A DNA stretch of 64,000 nucleotides from Roseovarius lutimaris (GTDB taxonomy: Bacteria > Pseudomonadota > Alphaproteobacteria > Rhodobacterales > Rhodobacteraceae). Positions 18,778-27,508 of the stretch are shown piece by piece (the first letter of the stretch is position 1; each line of letters starts with the position of its first letter). A model generated the notes under the pieces. That model searched no databases. It saw only the letters and a program-made list of their open reading frames with translations, and was not told where the DNA came from. The position numbers and the translations under genes were made by a program. Location: positions 1 through 64,000 of the forward strand of contig NZ_FOVP01000001.1 of the NCBI RefSeq assembly GCF_900115165.1, given 5' to 3'.

Positions 18778-19995
18778 TCAGGCGTCTTTCGGGCGCAGCA
18801 TCAACCAGATCAGCGCGCCCCCGGCAAGGGCTAGAAACGGCGCCATCGCCAGGTTGACCGCCGTCCAGCCGGTCTCTGCGTCGCCGCCCGAACAATTCAT
18901 CAAGCCACCCGAGGCGAGTGAGGCGAAGGTAACCCCGCCAAAGACCAGAAGATCGTTCAGTCCCTGCATCCGGCCGCGCTCATGCGGGGCATGCGCCCCC
19001 GCCAGCATCGTCGTGGCGCCGATAAAGCCAAAATTCCAGCCTAGCCCTAGGAGGATCAGCGCCGCGAAAAAGTTGCTGATCTCGATGCCCTGCAAGGCCA
19101 CCGCCCCGGCAGCAGCAAGGATCAAAAGGCCGGTTGCGACGATCCTCTCGACGCCAAAGCGCGCGATCAGATGGCCGGTGAAGAAGGAGGGCACATACAT
19201 CGCCAGCACATGGGCGGTGACGATATCGGCGGCGTTGTTTTCGGTAAAGCCACAGCCCACCACCGCCAGGGGGGTCGATGTCATCACCAGGTTCATCAAG
19301 GCATAGGCCACCATCGCACAGATCACTGCCACCGCGATGCGCGGGGTTTTCAGCAATTCCATCCGCGTGCGCCCGCGCGGCGCATCCTCGGAGGGGATTG
19401 GCGGTTTGGGGATATCGAGCAGCAGAAACAAGAACGCGCCCCCAAGGTTCAGCGCGATCACCGCCAGATAGGTGCCGAGAAACGGAATGATCATCGACTG
19501 TGCGGTGAGTTTTACCAATTGCGGGCCAATGATGGCGCTCAGCAGGCCACCCGCCATCACATAAGAGATCGCCTTGGGGCGAAAGCCGTCACTGGCGGTA
19601 TCGGCGGCGGCAAACCGGTAAAACCCCTGCGCCGACATATAGGTGCCGGTGATCAGGCTGCCCAGCAAGAATATCGGAAACGATGCCACATAAAGCCCAT
19701 AGGCCCCGATTGCGCCCCCAATCGCACCGGCCCCCGCGCCAAGCATGAAGCCTGCGCGTCGCCCATAGGTCTGCATCAGGTGCGACACCGGTGTCGCCGA
19801 AAGCATCGAGCCCAGAACAATCAGCGAGATCGGCAGAGTGGCAAAACAGATATTGCTGGCCAGAGATTGCCCGGCCAGACCGGCCACCACAAAGATCATT
19901 GGCATCTGCGCGCCCAAAACCGCCTGCGCGGCGACCAGAACGGCGACATTGCGCCGGGCGCGGCGATCATCGGGCATGAGGGCAGTATCAGTCAT
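18778..19995 (-). CDS. Major facilitator superfamily transporter
   Basis: The 405 residues contain about 12 hydrophobic segments and a central cytoplasmic loop (LLLDIPKPPIPSEDAPRGRTRMELLKTPRI), as in MFS permeases. An HLMQTYGRRAGFMLGAGAG segment corresponds to the loop 2-3 MFS signature. The substrate cannot be told from sequence. I start it at MTDTALMPDD (19995), which leaves 42 bases after the cobB stop; a further upstream start would overlap that gap with low-complexity arginine codons. Location behind cobB raises the possibility of corrinoid or metabolite export, but this is only context. Confidence 0.88.
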   Translation of the reverse strand: MTDTALMPDDRRARRNVAVLVAAQAVLGAQMPMIFVVAGLAGQSLASNICFATLPISLIVLGSMLSATPVSHLMQTYGRRAGFMLGAGAGAIGGAIGAYGLYVASFPIFLLGSLITGTYMSAQGFYRFAAADTASDGFRPKAISYVMAGGLLSAIIGPQLVKLTAQSMIIPFLGTYLAVIALNLGGAFLFLLLDIPKPPIPSEDAPRGRTRMELLKTPRIAVAVICAMVAYALMNLVMTSTPLAVVGCGFTENNAADIVTAHVLAMYVPSFFTGHLIARFGVERIVATGLLILAAAGAVALQGIEISNFFAALILLGLGWNFGFIGATTMLAGAHAPHERGRMQGLNDLLVFGGVTFASLASGGLMNCSGGDAETGWTAVNLAMAPFLALAGGALIWLMLRPKDA

Positions 19996-20037
19996 GGGCA
20001 ACGTGCTAGACCGCGCGCGCAGGCGCCGCAAGGTCAA

Positions 20038-21303
20038 TCAGCAGCGCTCGATCAGATGCGCGAAAGAGCCGCTGACCCGTCCCATCCGCAATCCCATATC
20101 GGGCAGAGCGGTGCCTTCGGCGTCGCGGGCCGCAAAAAGCGGTGGTCCCTCGGCGCGCAGGGTACTGGCATAATGAAACTCATGCCCCGCCCATGCCCCG
20201 CGAAACGGCCCGTCAGGGGCGGTGAGCCGCCGGTATCCCAGATGCAGCTTGCGGGCCGCAAAGCTGGTTTCAAGCGGCAGCAGCCCGGCCATGGCATGGC
20301 GGGTGCCCTGCGCGTCAATCAGGCCGTCACCCAAAGTCATATAGCCGCCACATTCCCCATATATTTCAGATCGTTTGGCAGCATTTCTAAGGCTTTGCAT
20401 GAAGACATGCGCGCCGCTCAATCGCCCGGCATGAAGTTCGGGGTAGCCGCCCGGTAGAAACACGAACCCGGCCTCTGGCACCGGCGCGTCGTCAAGCGGT
20501 GAAAACACCCGCAACTCGGCCCCCGCCGCGCGCCAATCGGCCAGCATATGCGGATAGGCAAAGCCAAAGGCGCGATCCTGTGCGACAGCGATCACCTGCG
20601 CGGGCGGCGCAAGGCGGGGGGCCTTGCCGGGCAGGGGCAAGGGGCTGGTGAGCGCCAAAAGCGCGTCGCGGTCAAGCGAGGCGTCAAGCGTATCCGCCGC
20701 CCTGTTCAGGAAGGCCTCAAGATCGGCGCGCTCTGATGCCTGCACCAGGCCAAGGTGGCGCGAGGGCTGCGCAAGGTCTGGGGTGCGCCGCAGCGCCGCC
20801 AGAACCGGCAGGCCAAGCGGCGCAAGCGCGCGGCGCAGCATTGCCTCGTGGCGCTCGGAGCCGACATTGTTGAGAATGACACCGCCCACGCGCACCAAAG
20901 CGTCAAACCCGGCAAACCCCGCCACCAGCGGCGCGACAGAGTCGGCCATGCGACCGGCATCGACCACAAGCACCACCGGCAGCGATAGAATGCGCGCCAG
21001 ATCGGCCACCGCACCGCGCCCGTCGGGCGGGGCGCCGTCAAACAGACCCATGGCGCCTTCGATGATCAAAAGCCCATCCCCCGTCGCCAGATCGCCAAGC
21101 CGCGCGGGCGACATCGCCCAGGCGTCAAGATTGGGGCAGGGCGCGCCACAGGCGGCCTCATGAAAGCGCGGATCAATGTAATCGGGGCCGGATTTGGCAC
21201 CACGCACGACCAGGCCCTCGCGCGACAAAAGCCGCAAAAGCGCCAGCGTGACAGTGGTTTTGCCCGCGCCAGAGGACGGCGCGGCCAGGATCATTCCGGG
21301 CAT
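20038..21303 (-). CDS. cobB: Cobyrinate/hydrogenobyrinate a,c-diamide synthase
   Basis: This ATP-dependent amidotransferase amidates the a and c side chains of the corrin ring using glutamine. The N-terminal P-loop APSSGAGKTTVT, the segment KSGPDYIDPRFH and the C-terminal class I glutaminase-like domain with nucleophile Cys in YGECGGYM are all visible. Length 421 is normal. The start at 21303 overlaps the end of cobA by 13 bases; an ATG at 21294 giving an ATGA overlap is an alternative. Confidence 0.93.
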   Translation of the reverse strand: MPGMILAAPSSGAGKTTVTLALLRLLSREGLVVRGAKSGPDYIDPRFHEAACGAPCPNLDAWAMSPARLGDLATGDGLLIIEGAMGLFDGAPPDGRGAVADLARILSLPVVLVVDAGRMADSVAPLVAGFAGFDALVRVGGVILNNVGSERHEAMLRRALAPLGLPVLAALRRTPDLAQPSRHLGLVQASERADLEAFLNRAADTLDASLDRDALLALTSPLPLPGKAPRLAPPAQVIAVAQDRAFGFAYPHMLADWRAAGAELRVFSPLDDAPVPEAGFVFLPGGYPELHAGRLSGAHVFMQSLRNAAKRSEIYGECGGYMTLGDGLIDAQGTRHAMAGLLPLETSFAARKLHLGYRRLTAPDGPFRGAWAGHEFHYASTLRAEGPPLFAARDAEGTALPDMGLRMGRVSGSFAHLIERC

Positions 21304-22166
21304 GACACCTCAGCCGGGAGACCGCGCCCCAGCGGATCAAGATCGCGCGGTGCCGCGCCCGCCATCATGCCTTGCCAGTCAAGCACCTGACGCATCAGAA
21401 CAGAGCGCCCGATGCAGAGGATTGCCGGCGGCTGCATGCCGCTCGCCTCGATATCGGCGGCCATTCGGCCAAGGGTGGTTTCCAGCACTTTCTGGTCGGG
21501 GGTGGTGGCCGATGACACCACCGCGCAGGGCTCATCCGTCGGGCGACCGGCCGCGAGCAGCGAACTGGCAATCTGCGCCGCATGCTTCATGCCCATGTAG
21601 ATCACCAGAACCTGACTGCCCTTGGCGATCGAGGCCCAGTCAAGCGAGCAGGGGGTTTCGCCGGATTGATCATGGCCGGTGACAAAGGTCACCGATTGGT
21701 TGACGTCACGGTGGGTCACCGGGATGCCGGCATAGGCCAGCCCGCCGATGCCCGCACTGATGCCGGGAATGATGCGCACCGGCACGCCGTGTTGCACCAA
21801 CGTCTGTGCCTCTTCACCGCCCCGGCCAAACACAAACGGATCGCCGCCCTTGAGGCGCAGGACCCTGTGACCGGCACGCGCCAGATCGACCAGTTGCAGC
21901 GAGATATCGCGCTGTTTGGCCGAAGGTTTGCCGCCGCGTTTGCCCGCATAGATATGGCGCGCCTGCGGGGCCCAGGCCAGAATATCCTGTTGTACCAGCG
22001 CGTCATAGATCACCACATCGGCCTGTTGCAGGGCATTGAGCGCATGCAGCGTCAACAGCCCCGGATCACCGGGCCCGGCACCGCAAAGCCAGACCCAGCC
22101 GGATTTCAGCTCGGGCCAGTCGTGCCCAGCTAGGCGGGTGGGTAAAGAGGGGGTTGAGTCGGTCAT
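21291..22166 (-). CDS. cobA: Uroporphyrinogen-III C-methyltransferase
   Basis: CobA transfers two methyl groups from S-adenosylmethionine to uroporphyrinogen III, giving precorrin-2, the branch point to cobalamin and siroheme. SUMT signatures are WLCGAGPGDPGLLTLHA near the N-terminus, LRLKGGDPFVFGRGGEEA in the middle and VTGHDQSG later. It lacks the CysG oxidase/ferrochelatase domain, so it is the single-function form (291 residues). The start MTDSTPSL is chosen; the upstream open frame has no family similarity. I looked for a cobalamin riboswitch upstream and did not see one. Confidence 0.94.
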   Translation of the reverse strand: MTDSTPSLPTRLAGHDWPELKSGWVWLCGAGPGDPGLLTLHALNALQQADVVIYDALVQQDILAWAPQARHIYAGKRGGKPSAKQRDISLQLVDLARAGHRVLRLKGGDPFVFGRGGEEAQTLVQHGVPVRIIPGISAGIGGLAYAGIPVTHRDVNQSVTFVTGHDQSGETPCSLDWASIAKGSQVLVIYMGMKHAAQIASSLLAAGRPTDEPCAVVSSATTPDQKVLETTLGRMAADIEASGMQPPAILCIGRSVLMRQVLDWQGMMAGAAPRDLDPLGRGLPAEVSCPE

Positions 22167-22274
22167 GCCCCCTGTATGGCGCGAGTTCGCCCGGGGGAAA
22201 AGGTGGCAAGCGACGCGAAACAGGGGGAAGAGCGACATGATCGGGCCGCAGGGGCGGCTTCAGGGGCACTGTCG

Positions 22275-22310
22275 GAGCCCCCGGCGGGGATATTTAGGGC
22301 CAGAAGAAGC
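22275..22310 (+). repeat. Dispersed intergenic repeat, copy D
   Basis: The GGGGATATTTAGGGCCAGAAG block with flanking GAGCCCCC lies between the divergent cobA and cbiD genes. It matches copy A (4341-4373) at most positions and has the same orientation. Confidence 0.65.
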
Positions 22311-22387
22311 GGTGCGGCGCGATAGAGCCGTGCGGTGGATTTGGCAATTGGCCTTGGGCGGCGGCATGCCTATAGTCCGGGCAAGAT

Positions 22388-23449
22388 ATGGCACGCAAAC
22401 CCGATACCCCCCTGCGCCGCGGCTGGACCACGGGCGCCTGCGCCACCGCAGCGACGCGCGCGGCGCTTGAAATGCTGTGGGGCGCGCCCTGTCCCAAATC
22501 GGTGGACATTACCCTGCCCAAGGGAGAAACGCCCGAATTTGCCATTGCGCATGCCGATCAGGGCGAGGGCTGGGCCGAGGCGGGGGTGATCAAGGATGCG
22601 GGCGATGACCCGGATGTGACCCATGGCGCGATGATCATCGCAAGGGTGGCGCGTTCGAACGGCGGCGTGGTGTTTCGGGCGGGCGAGGGTGTTGGCATGG
22701 TCACCATGTCCGGCTTGCCGATCGCGGTGGGCGAGCCTGCGATCAATCCGGTGCCGCGCCAGATGATGCAGGCCACCGTTGCCGACACCGCCGAGCGGCT
22801 TGGCGAGCGGCCCGATATCGAGATCACGATTTCGGTGCCCGGTGGCGCGGCGCTCGCGCAGCAGACCTGGAACCCGCGTTTGGGCATCAAGGGCGGGCTG
22901 TCTATCCTGGGCACCACCGGCATCGTGCGCCCCTTTTCCTGTGCCGCCTGGATTGCCTCTATTCATCGCGGGATTGATGTGGCGCGCAGTGCGGACCTGC
23001 GCCATGTGGCGGGCTGTACCGGGGCCACCAGCGAGGCGGTCGTGCAAAAGCTATACGATCTGCCGGATCACGCGATGCTGGATATGGGCGATTTCGCGGG
23101 TGGATTGTTGAAGTATCTGGTCCGGCACCCGTTGCCTCATATCACGATTGGCGGCGGTATCGGCAAGATGATCAAGCTGGCACAGGGCGCGCGTGATCTG
23201 CATTCCGGGCGCAGTCAGGTTGATTTTGAGGGCCTTGCCAAGGCGCTTGATATGCCCGATCTAAAATACATGAATACTGCGCTGCAAGCCTATGAAGAGG
23301 CCGGGGAAAAGCTTGCCGAATGGGTGGCTGAAACGGCGGTTGAGAAGGTGCGTGCCATGCTGCCGGATGAGATTGGCGTTGATACGGTGGTGATTGACCG
23401 CAAGGGCAGTATTCTGGCCCGCGCAGGTGCGCCGGGGCCGGTCGCATGA
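22388..23449 (+). CDS. cbiD: Cobalt-precorrin-5B C1-methyltransferase
   Basis: CbiD methylates C1 of the corrin macrocycle with loss of the C20 fragment as acetaldehyde in the cobalt-early pathway. The N-terminus RRGWTTGACATAATRAAL is the family hallmark, followed by KDAGDDPDVTHGA and the GTTGIVRPFS block. Length 353 is typical. It forms a unit with cobK, which overlaps its stop by four bases (ATGA). CbiD beside CobA/CobB/CobK-named neighbours suggests the organism uses a CbiD-type enzyme instead of CobF, which would be a mixed route. Confidence 0.93.
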   Translation: MARKPDTPLRRGWTTGACATAATRAALEMLWGAPCPKSVDITLPKGETPEFAIAHADQGEGWAEAGVIKDAGDDPDVTHGAMIIARVARSNGGVVFRAGEGVGMVTMSGLPIAVGEPAINPVPRQMMQATVADTAERLGERPDIEITISVPGGAALAQQTWNPRLGIKGGLSILGTTGIVRPFSCAAWIASIHRGIDVARSADLRHVAGCTGATSEAVVQKLYDLPDHAMLDMGDFAGGLLKYLVRHPLPHITIGGGIGKMIKLAQGARDLHSGRSQVDFEGLAKALDMPDLKYMNTALQAYEEAGEKLAEWVAETAVEKVRAMLPDEIGVDTVVIDRKGSILARAGAPGPVA

Positions 23450-24174
23450 CCCTCCTGTTACTCGCGGGCACCGGCGAGGCGCAGACCCTGGCGCGTGCGC
23501 TATCTGCGCAGGGCCGCGACGTGGTGGCGTCAATGGCCGGGGCGACACGGGCGCCGCGTGCGCTTGGGGTGCCGCTTCGGATTGGCGGCTTTGGCGGGGC
23601 CCAGGGCTTTGCCGATTTCCTGCAAGAGGCGGGGATCACCGCTGTTTTGGACGCGACGCATCCCTTTGCCGCGCATATCTCGACCCGAAGCGCAGAGGTC
23701 TGCGCCGCGCGCGGCATTCCCTATTGCCAGCTTTTGCGGCCCGAATGGCAGGCAGGGCCCGGCGACAGCTGGGTGTTCATTGACCGCGAGGAAGACGCCG
23801 CCACGCATATTCCGACAGGCGCAAGGGTGTTTCTGGCGACGGGCCGCCAGACCCTTGAGCGCTTTGCCAATATGACCGGGCGCTATCTGATCTGTCGCCA
23901 GATTGACCCGCCCGAGGCGGCGTTTCCCTTTGAAAATGGCGAATATCTTGTCGGGCGGCCGCCGTTTTCCGATGATCATGAGCGCGACCTTTTCAAACGG
24001 CTCAAGGTGGATTGGCTTGTGGTCAAGAATGCCGGGGGCGATGCGCCGATGTCCAAGTTGGTGGCGGCGCGCGATCTGGGCCTGCCGGTGATCGTGATCA
24101 ACCGCCCCGCCCAGCCCGATGCGCCGCGCGTGGCCACGGTCGAGGCGGCCCTTGCATGGGTGGCGACACTATGA
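23446..24174 (+). CDS. cobK: Precorrin-6A/cobalt-precorrin-6A reductase
   Basis: This NADPH-dependent enzyme reduces the corrin ring of precorrin-6A. The N-terminal LLLAGTGEAQTLARAL, the DATHPFAAHIS segment and the C-terminal VVKNAGGDAPMSKLVAARDLGLPVI are characteristic of CobK/CbiJ. Length 242. The start overlaps cbiD by ATGA and its stop overlaps the next gene by ATGA, so the three genes are translationally coupled. Confidence 0.93.
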   Translation: MTLLLLAGTGEAQTLARALSAQGRDVVASMAGATRAPRALGVPLRIGGFGGAQGFADFLQEAGITAVLDATHPFAAHISTRSAEVCAARGIPYCQLLRPEWQAGPGDSWVFIDREEDAATHIPTGARVFLATGRQTLERFANMTGRYLICRQIDPPEAAFPFENGEYLVGRPPFSDDHERDLFKRLKVDWLVVKNAGGDAPMSKLVAARDLGLPVIVINRPAQPDAPRVATVEAALAWVATL

Positions 24175-24800
24175 CCGGGCGGATCATCGAAACCGACGCG
24201 GATGTGAAAGAAGGCGCGGCCTATCTCTCGGGCATTTGCCCGCGCCTGAAAGCGGCCTATGCGCAGACCGGCGATTTGCCATTGCGGCGCAGCGAGGACG
24301 GGTTTGAGCGGCTGTTGAGCGCGATTGTCAGCCAGCAGGTCAGTGTTGCCTCGGCCAATGCGATCTGGACCCGGCTCAAGACCGCCGGGCTGGACACTCC
24401 GTGCGCGGTTCTGGGCGCCTCCGAAGACGCCCTGCGCGGCGAAGGGTTGAGCCGCCAGAAGGCGCGCTATGCGCGGGCATTGGCCGAGGCCGAGATAGAC
24501 TATGCCGCATTGCGCGCGGCCCCCGACGCCGAGGTGATCGCGACGCTGACCAAGGTGCCCGGCATCGGCGTCTGGACGGCGGAAATCTATGCGATGTTCA
24601 GCCTCGGTCGCGCCGATGTCTTTGCCCCCGGCGATCTGGCGTTGCAAGAGGCCGCGCGGCTGATTTATGACCTGCCCGAGCGCCCCAAGGAACGTGCGTT
24701 GCGGCAGATGGCGCAAGATTGGGCGCCCTGGCGATCGGTTGCGGCGCGGCTTTTATGGGCCTACTACCGGGTGGCGAAGGACAGGGAAGGGATCAGATGA
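24171..24800 (+). CDS. DNA-3-methyladenine glycosylase II-like (AlkA family)
   Basis: A helix-hairpin-helix-GPD base-excision glycosylase, 209 residues. The HhH motif is KVPGIGVWTAEIYAMF (about residues 128-143) and the catalytic aspartate is Asp155 in FAPGDLALQEA. It removes alkylated purines from DNA. It lacks the N-terminal AdaA-like domain of E. coli AlkA, so it is of the short form. The start at 24171 is fixed by the ATGA overlap with cobK; its stop overlaps the esterase start in the same way. DNA repair has no evident link with cobalamin, so coupling here is probably positional. Confidence 0.9.
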   Translation: MTGRIIETDADVKEGAAYLSGICPRLKAAYAQTGDLPLRRSEDGFERLLSAIVSQQVSVASANAIWTRLKTAGLDTPCAVLGASEDALRGEGLSRQKARYARALAEAEIDYAALRAAPDAEVIATLTKVPGIGVWTAEIYAMFSLGRADVFAPGDLALQEAARLIYDLPERPKERALRQMAQDWAPWRSVAARLLWAYYRVAKDREGIR

Positions 24801-25462
24801 CACGCGTATTGAAAGCAGGGCGCAAAGAGGCACTCTCGGGCGAAACCCGCTCGGCGGTGGTATTTTTGCACGGTTATGGCGCCAATGGGGCCGATCTTCT
24901 GGGGCTGGCCGATCCCTTGGGCGAACACCTTCCCGATACGTTGTTTGTGGCGCCCGATGCGCCGGAATCAATTCCCGGCATGCCGTTTGGTCTGCAATGG
25001 TTTCCGATCCCCTGGATTGACGGATCAAGCGAGGAAGAGGCGCATCGCGGGCTGATGGCAGCCGCCGACGATCTGAACGCCTTTCTTGACGCGTTGATGG
25101 TGGATGAGGATCTGTTGCCCGAACAGGTCGTGCTGTTCGGCTTTTCGCAGGGCACGATGATGGCGCTGCATGTGGCGCCGCGCCGCGAAGACCCGGTGGC
25201 GGGGATCGTGGCGTTTTCCGGTCGCCTGCTGTCGCCCGAATTGTTGCAGGACGACACCGTCAGCCGCCCGCCGATCTTGTTGGTGCATGGCGATGCCGAC
25301 GACGTGGTGCCGGTGCAATCCCTGCCCGAGGCGGCAGAGGCCTTGCAGGGCGCGGGTTGGCAGGATGTCTATGCCCATATCATGAAGGGCACGGGCCATG
25401 GCATTGCCCCCGATGGGCTAAGCGTGGCGCTTGCCTTCATGCGCGACAAGCTTGGGCTTTGA
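24797..25462 (+). CDS. Alpha/beta hydrolase, carboxylesterase/phospholipase family
   Basis: A cytoplasmic esterase of the short carboxylesterase type (221 residues). The catalytic triad is Ser117 in GFSQG, Asp168 in HGDADDVVP, and His201 in GTGHGI. The oxyanion region HGYGANGADLL follows the first strand. Family members hydrolyse short acyl esters or lysophospholipids; the natural substrate is unknown. The start overlaps the glycosylase stop by ATGA. It ends the cbiD-cobK-glycosylase-esterase unit; 70 bases follow before the exosortase gene. Confidence 0.9.
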   Translation: MTRVLKAGRKEALSGETRSAVVFLHGYGANGADLLGLADPLGEHLPDTLFVAPDAPESIPGMPFGLQWFPIPWIDGSSEEEAHRGLMAAADDLNAFLDALMVDEDLLPEQVVLFGFSQGTMMALHVAPRREDPVAGIVAFSGRLLSPELLQDDTVSRPPILLVHGDADDVVPVQSLPEAAEALQGAGWQDVYAHIMKGTGHGIAPDGLSVALAFMRDKLGL

Positions 25463-25532
25463 CGCGGACCTCTCGAAAATCGCCCAAGGTGTGCCTTATT
25501 GCACTCATGCGGCGGTGCTAAATGTTTGAGCA

Positions 25533-27134
25533 ATGACAGAGGCAACACAGACCCGGATACTGCCTTCGCGGGTGGTCTGGCTTGGTGCGTTATTCGCGAC
25601 CGAGATGGTCGTGGTGATCCTCGCCTTTCAGATCCTGAGCCAGATTGAGTGTCGCCAAACCGCCATTGAGGGCGCCTGCCGGGCGTTGCGCGGGCTGGCG
25701 CTTGGGGTGATGTGCGTGGCCTTCTTGCTTGGCATTTACCTTTGGGCGCGACCAGAGGCGCGGCAGGGCTTTGCCGATATCTGTCGTGACACACCGGGCG
25801 GGCGGATATCCGGGCTGGTGCATGGGGGTGGGTTTGCCCTGATCCTTGCGCCACTTGGCGTGGTTGCCCCGGCGGATATGAACGCGAATTTTCACCTGAT
25901 CTTTCCGGTGCTGGTGGCGGGGGCCGCACTGGCCGCGCTTGGCGGGCTCTTTTGGCTGGCCAGGCCGGGCGCCTGGCGCAGCTGGCTGCGCGGGCGTGGC
26001 CTGTCGCTCTTGGCGCTCTTTGGGCTGGCGGCGCTGTTGCCGGGGCTTGTGGTTCTGCTGGGGCCGCTCTGGTATCAGCAGGTTCTGACCGATATCACCT
26101 TTATCGCCGTTGTGGTGGCGTTGTCGTTGGTATCCGACCGGGTGACGGTGGACCCGAGTGTGCATATCATCGGCGCCGATGATTTTCTGGTCCAGGTCGC
26201 CGATAGCTGTTCGGGGATCGAGGGTTTTGTTCTGATCACGGTGTTTCTGGCGCTGTTCGCAGCGCTGTTTCGCGACGATTTGCGTCTCAAGCGGTTCTGG
26301 CTGGTGATCTGGCCGCTGGCGCTTGTGGCAAGCTGGATGTTCAACGTGCTGCGCATCACGGCACTTCTTTTGATCGGCGCGCATCTTTCGCCAGAGCTTG
26401 CGGTCAACGGCTTTCACAGCTTTGCCGGCTGGCTGATGTTTTCGACGCTGTCGATCGGTGTGCTGATCGTGGTCAGCCGCAGCGGTTTTGTCATGCGCGA
26501 TGTGGCGGAGGAGAGGGCGGCGCCTGTCGCTTCGTTGGCACAGGATGACGTGGTCGGGCGAATCCTGCCCTTTATTGTCTTTGCCCTCTCGGGGCTGATC
26601 GTTCAGGCGTTCTGGTCTGCGCCTGCGCTTGGCTATCCGGTGCAGGTGGCGATGATGCTTGGCGTGCTGTGGTGGGCGCGCGGGACGGTGCGACGCCATC
26701 TTGCCATGCCGGGGCCGCTGGCGGGTTTCGCAGGCCTGTGTGTCGGCGTGCTCTGGGTGCTGAGCGCACCCGCCGCCGCGCCCGATGCTGCATTGGCGGC
26801 CCTTGGCGGGATGTCGCTGGCGCTTTGGGCCATGCTGCGGATATTTGGCACAGTAATGCTTGTGCCGCTGATCGAAGAGATGTTCTTTCGCGGCTATATT
26901 CAGGCGCGCCTTGATCAGGGCGGGACGGCCTCGCGGGTCGTGGCGGTGCTGGTCTCGGCCACGCTTTTTGCCGCGATGCATGGCCGCTGGATTGAGGCCG
27001 GGCTTGCGGGGCTGGTCTTTTCACTGCTTTACATGCGCAACGGGCGGCTGGCCGATGCCATTGCCGCCCATGCTGTTGCCAATGCCGTTATTGCCGGTGT
27101 CGCCCTGTGGCGGGGCGACTGGTCGCTGATCTGA
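25533..27134 (+). CDS. Exosortase E/CAAX-protease fusion (VPEID-CTERM system)
   Basis: Exosortases are membrane cysteine transpeptidases that cleave proteins bearing PEP-CTERM-type tails. The N-terminal half has the complete exosortase triad: Cys226 (ADSCSGIEG), Arg274 (FNVLRITAL) and His295 (NGFHSFAGW). The C-terminal half is a CPBP/Rce1-type membrane protease with EExxxR (Glu448, Glu449, Arg453), FxxxH (Phe479, His483) and HxxxN (His513, Asn517), all intact. About 14 or more hydrophobic segments span 533 residues. This domain pairing matches what I know as exosortase E of the VPEID-CTERM system. The presumed substrate is encoded immediately downstream on the opposite strand, with stop codons one base apart. 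Confidence 0.92.
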   Translation: MTEATQTRILPSRVVWLGALFATEMVVVILAFQILSQIECRQTAIEGACRALRGLALGVMCVAFLLGIYLWARPEARQGFADICRDTPGGRISGLVHGGGFALILAPLGVVAPADMNANFHLIFPVLVAGAALAALGGLFWLARPGAWRSWLRGRGLSLLALFGLAALLPGLVVLLGPLWYQQVLTDITFIAVVVALSLVSDRVTVDPSVHIIGADDFLVQVADSCSGIEGFVLITVFLALFAALFRDDLRLKRFWLVIWPLALVASWMFNVLRITALLLIGAHLSPELAVNGFHSFAGWLMFSTLSIGVLIVVSRSGFVMRDVAEERAAPVASLAQDDVVGRILPFIVFALSGLIVQAFWSAPALGYPVQVAMMLGVLWWARGTVRRHLAMPGPLAGFAGLCVGVLWVLSAPAAAPDAALAALGGMSLALWAMLRIFGTVMLVPLIEEMFFRGYIQARLDQGGTASRVVAVLVSATLFAAMHGRWIEAGLAGLVFSLLYMRNGRLADAIAAHAVANAVIAGVALWRGDWSLI

Positions 27135-27308
27135 TCAGGCGCGCCTGCGGCGCTTGATTTCCCAGACCAGCACAAGCGCCGCCAGAACCACAGCAATCGC
27201 CAGAGTGCCGCTTGCCGCATCCATCTCGGGCACCGAAGATGCATGCGACGTGGAACCGCCGGAGCCGCTGTTGCCTCCGCCGTAATGCTGGATGAACCAA
27301 TTCCACAT
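27135..27308 (-). CDS. VPEID-CTERM sorting-domain small protein
   Basis: A 57-residue protein made of a short N-terminus (MWNWFIQHYGGG), a Gly/Ser-rich linker (about residues 10-25) and a full sorting tail. The tail is the VPEMD motif (residues 26-30), a hydrophobic helix (TLAIAVVLAALVLVW) and a terminal basic cluster IKRRRRA. This is the tripartite layout of exosortase substrates, and the motif is a one-residue variant of VPEID. The start at 27308 is supported by GGGGAG 8 bases upstream; an upstream ATG at 27380 would add 24 residues unlike a signal peptide. There is no N-terminal signal peptide in either version. The cleavage site and fate of the mature peptide are unknown. Confidence 0.85.
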   Translation of the reverse strand: MWNWFIQHYGGGNSGSGGSTSHASSVPEMDAASGTLAIAVVLAALVLVWEIKRRRRA

Positions 27309-27485
27309 GATGCTGTCTCCCCAGAATGTCTTTCGATCTATATACGACCACATATTTGCCAGAAATCGGCCACATTTCAAGACTGGCGTCGTTTAAGCCG
27401 TGCAGAGTGAAACGAAACGAGCGGAAACCCGGCATTGTTTCCGATTTTCATCAAATGGAATCCTGACAGCGGAAAATATCGCTCG

Positions 27486-27502
27486 CCTCCCTTTGCGGGA
27501 GG
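27486..27502 (-). terminator. Possible terminator of the RND operon
   Basis: CCTCCC (27486-27491) pairs with GGGAGG (27497-27502) around a 5-base loop, 7 bases beyond the stop of the leftward pump gene. The minus-strand transcript continues into an AT-rich stretch with ATATTTT. The stem is short, so the call is tentative. Confidence 0.4.
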
Positions 27503-27508
27503 GGCGAA

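Noticed and set aside
22167-22387. Cobalamin riboswitch upstream of cobA/cbiD
   Set aside because: I found no B12-box-like sequence or matching stem pattern; the gap is explained by a dispersed repeat.
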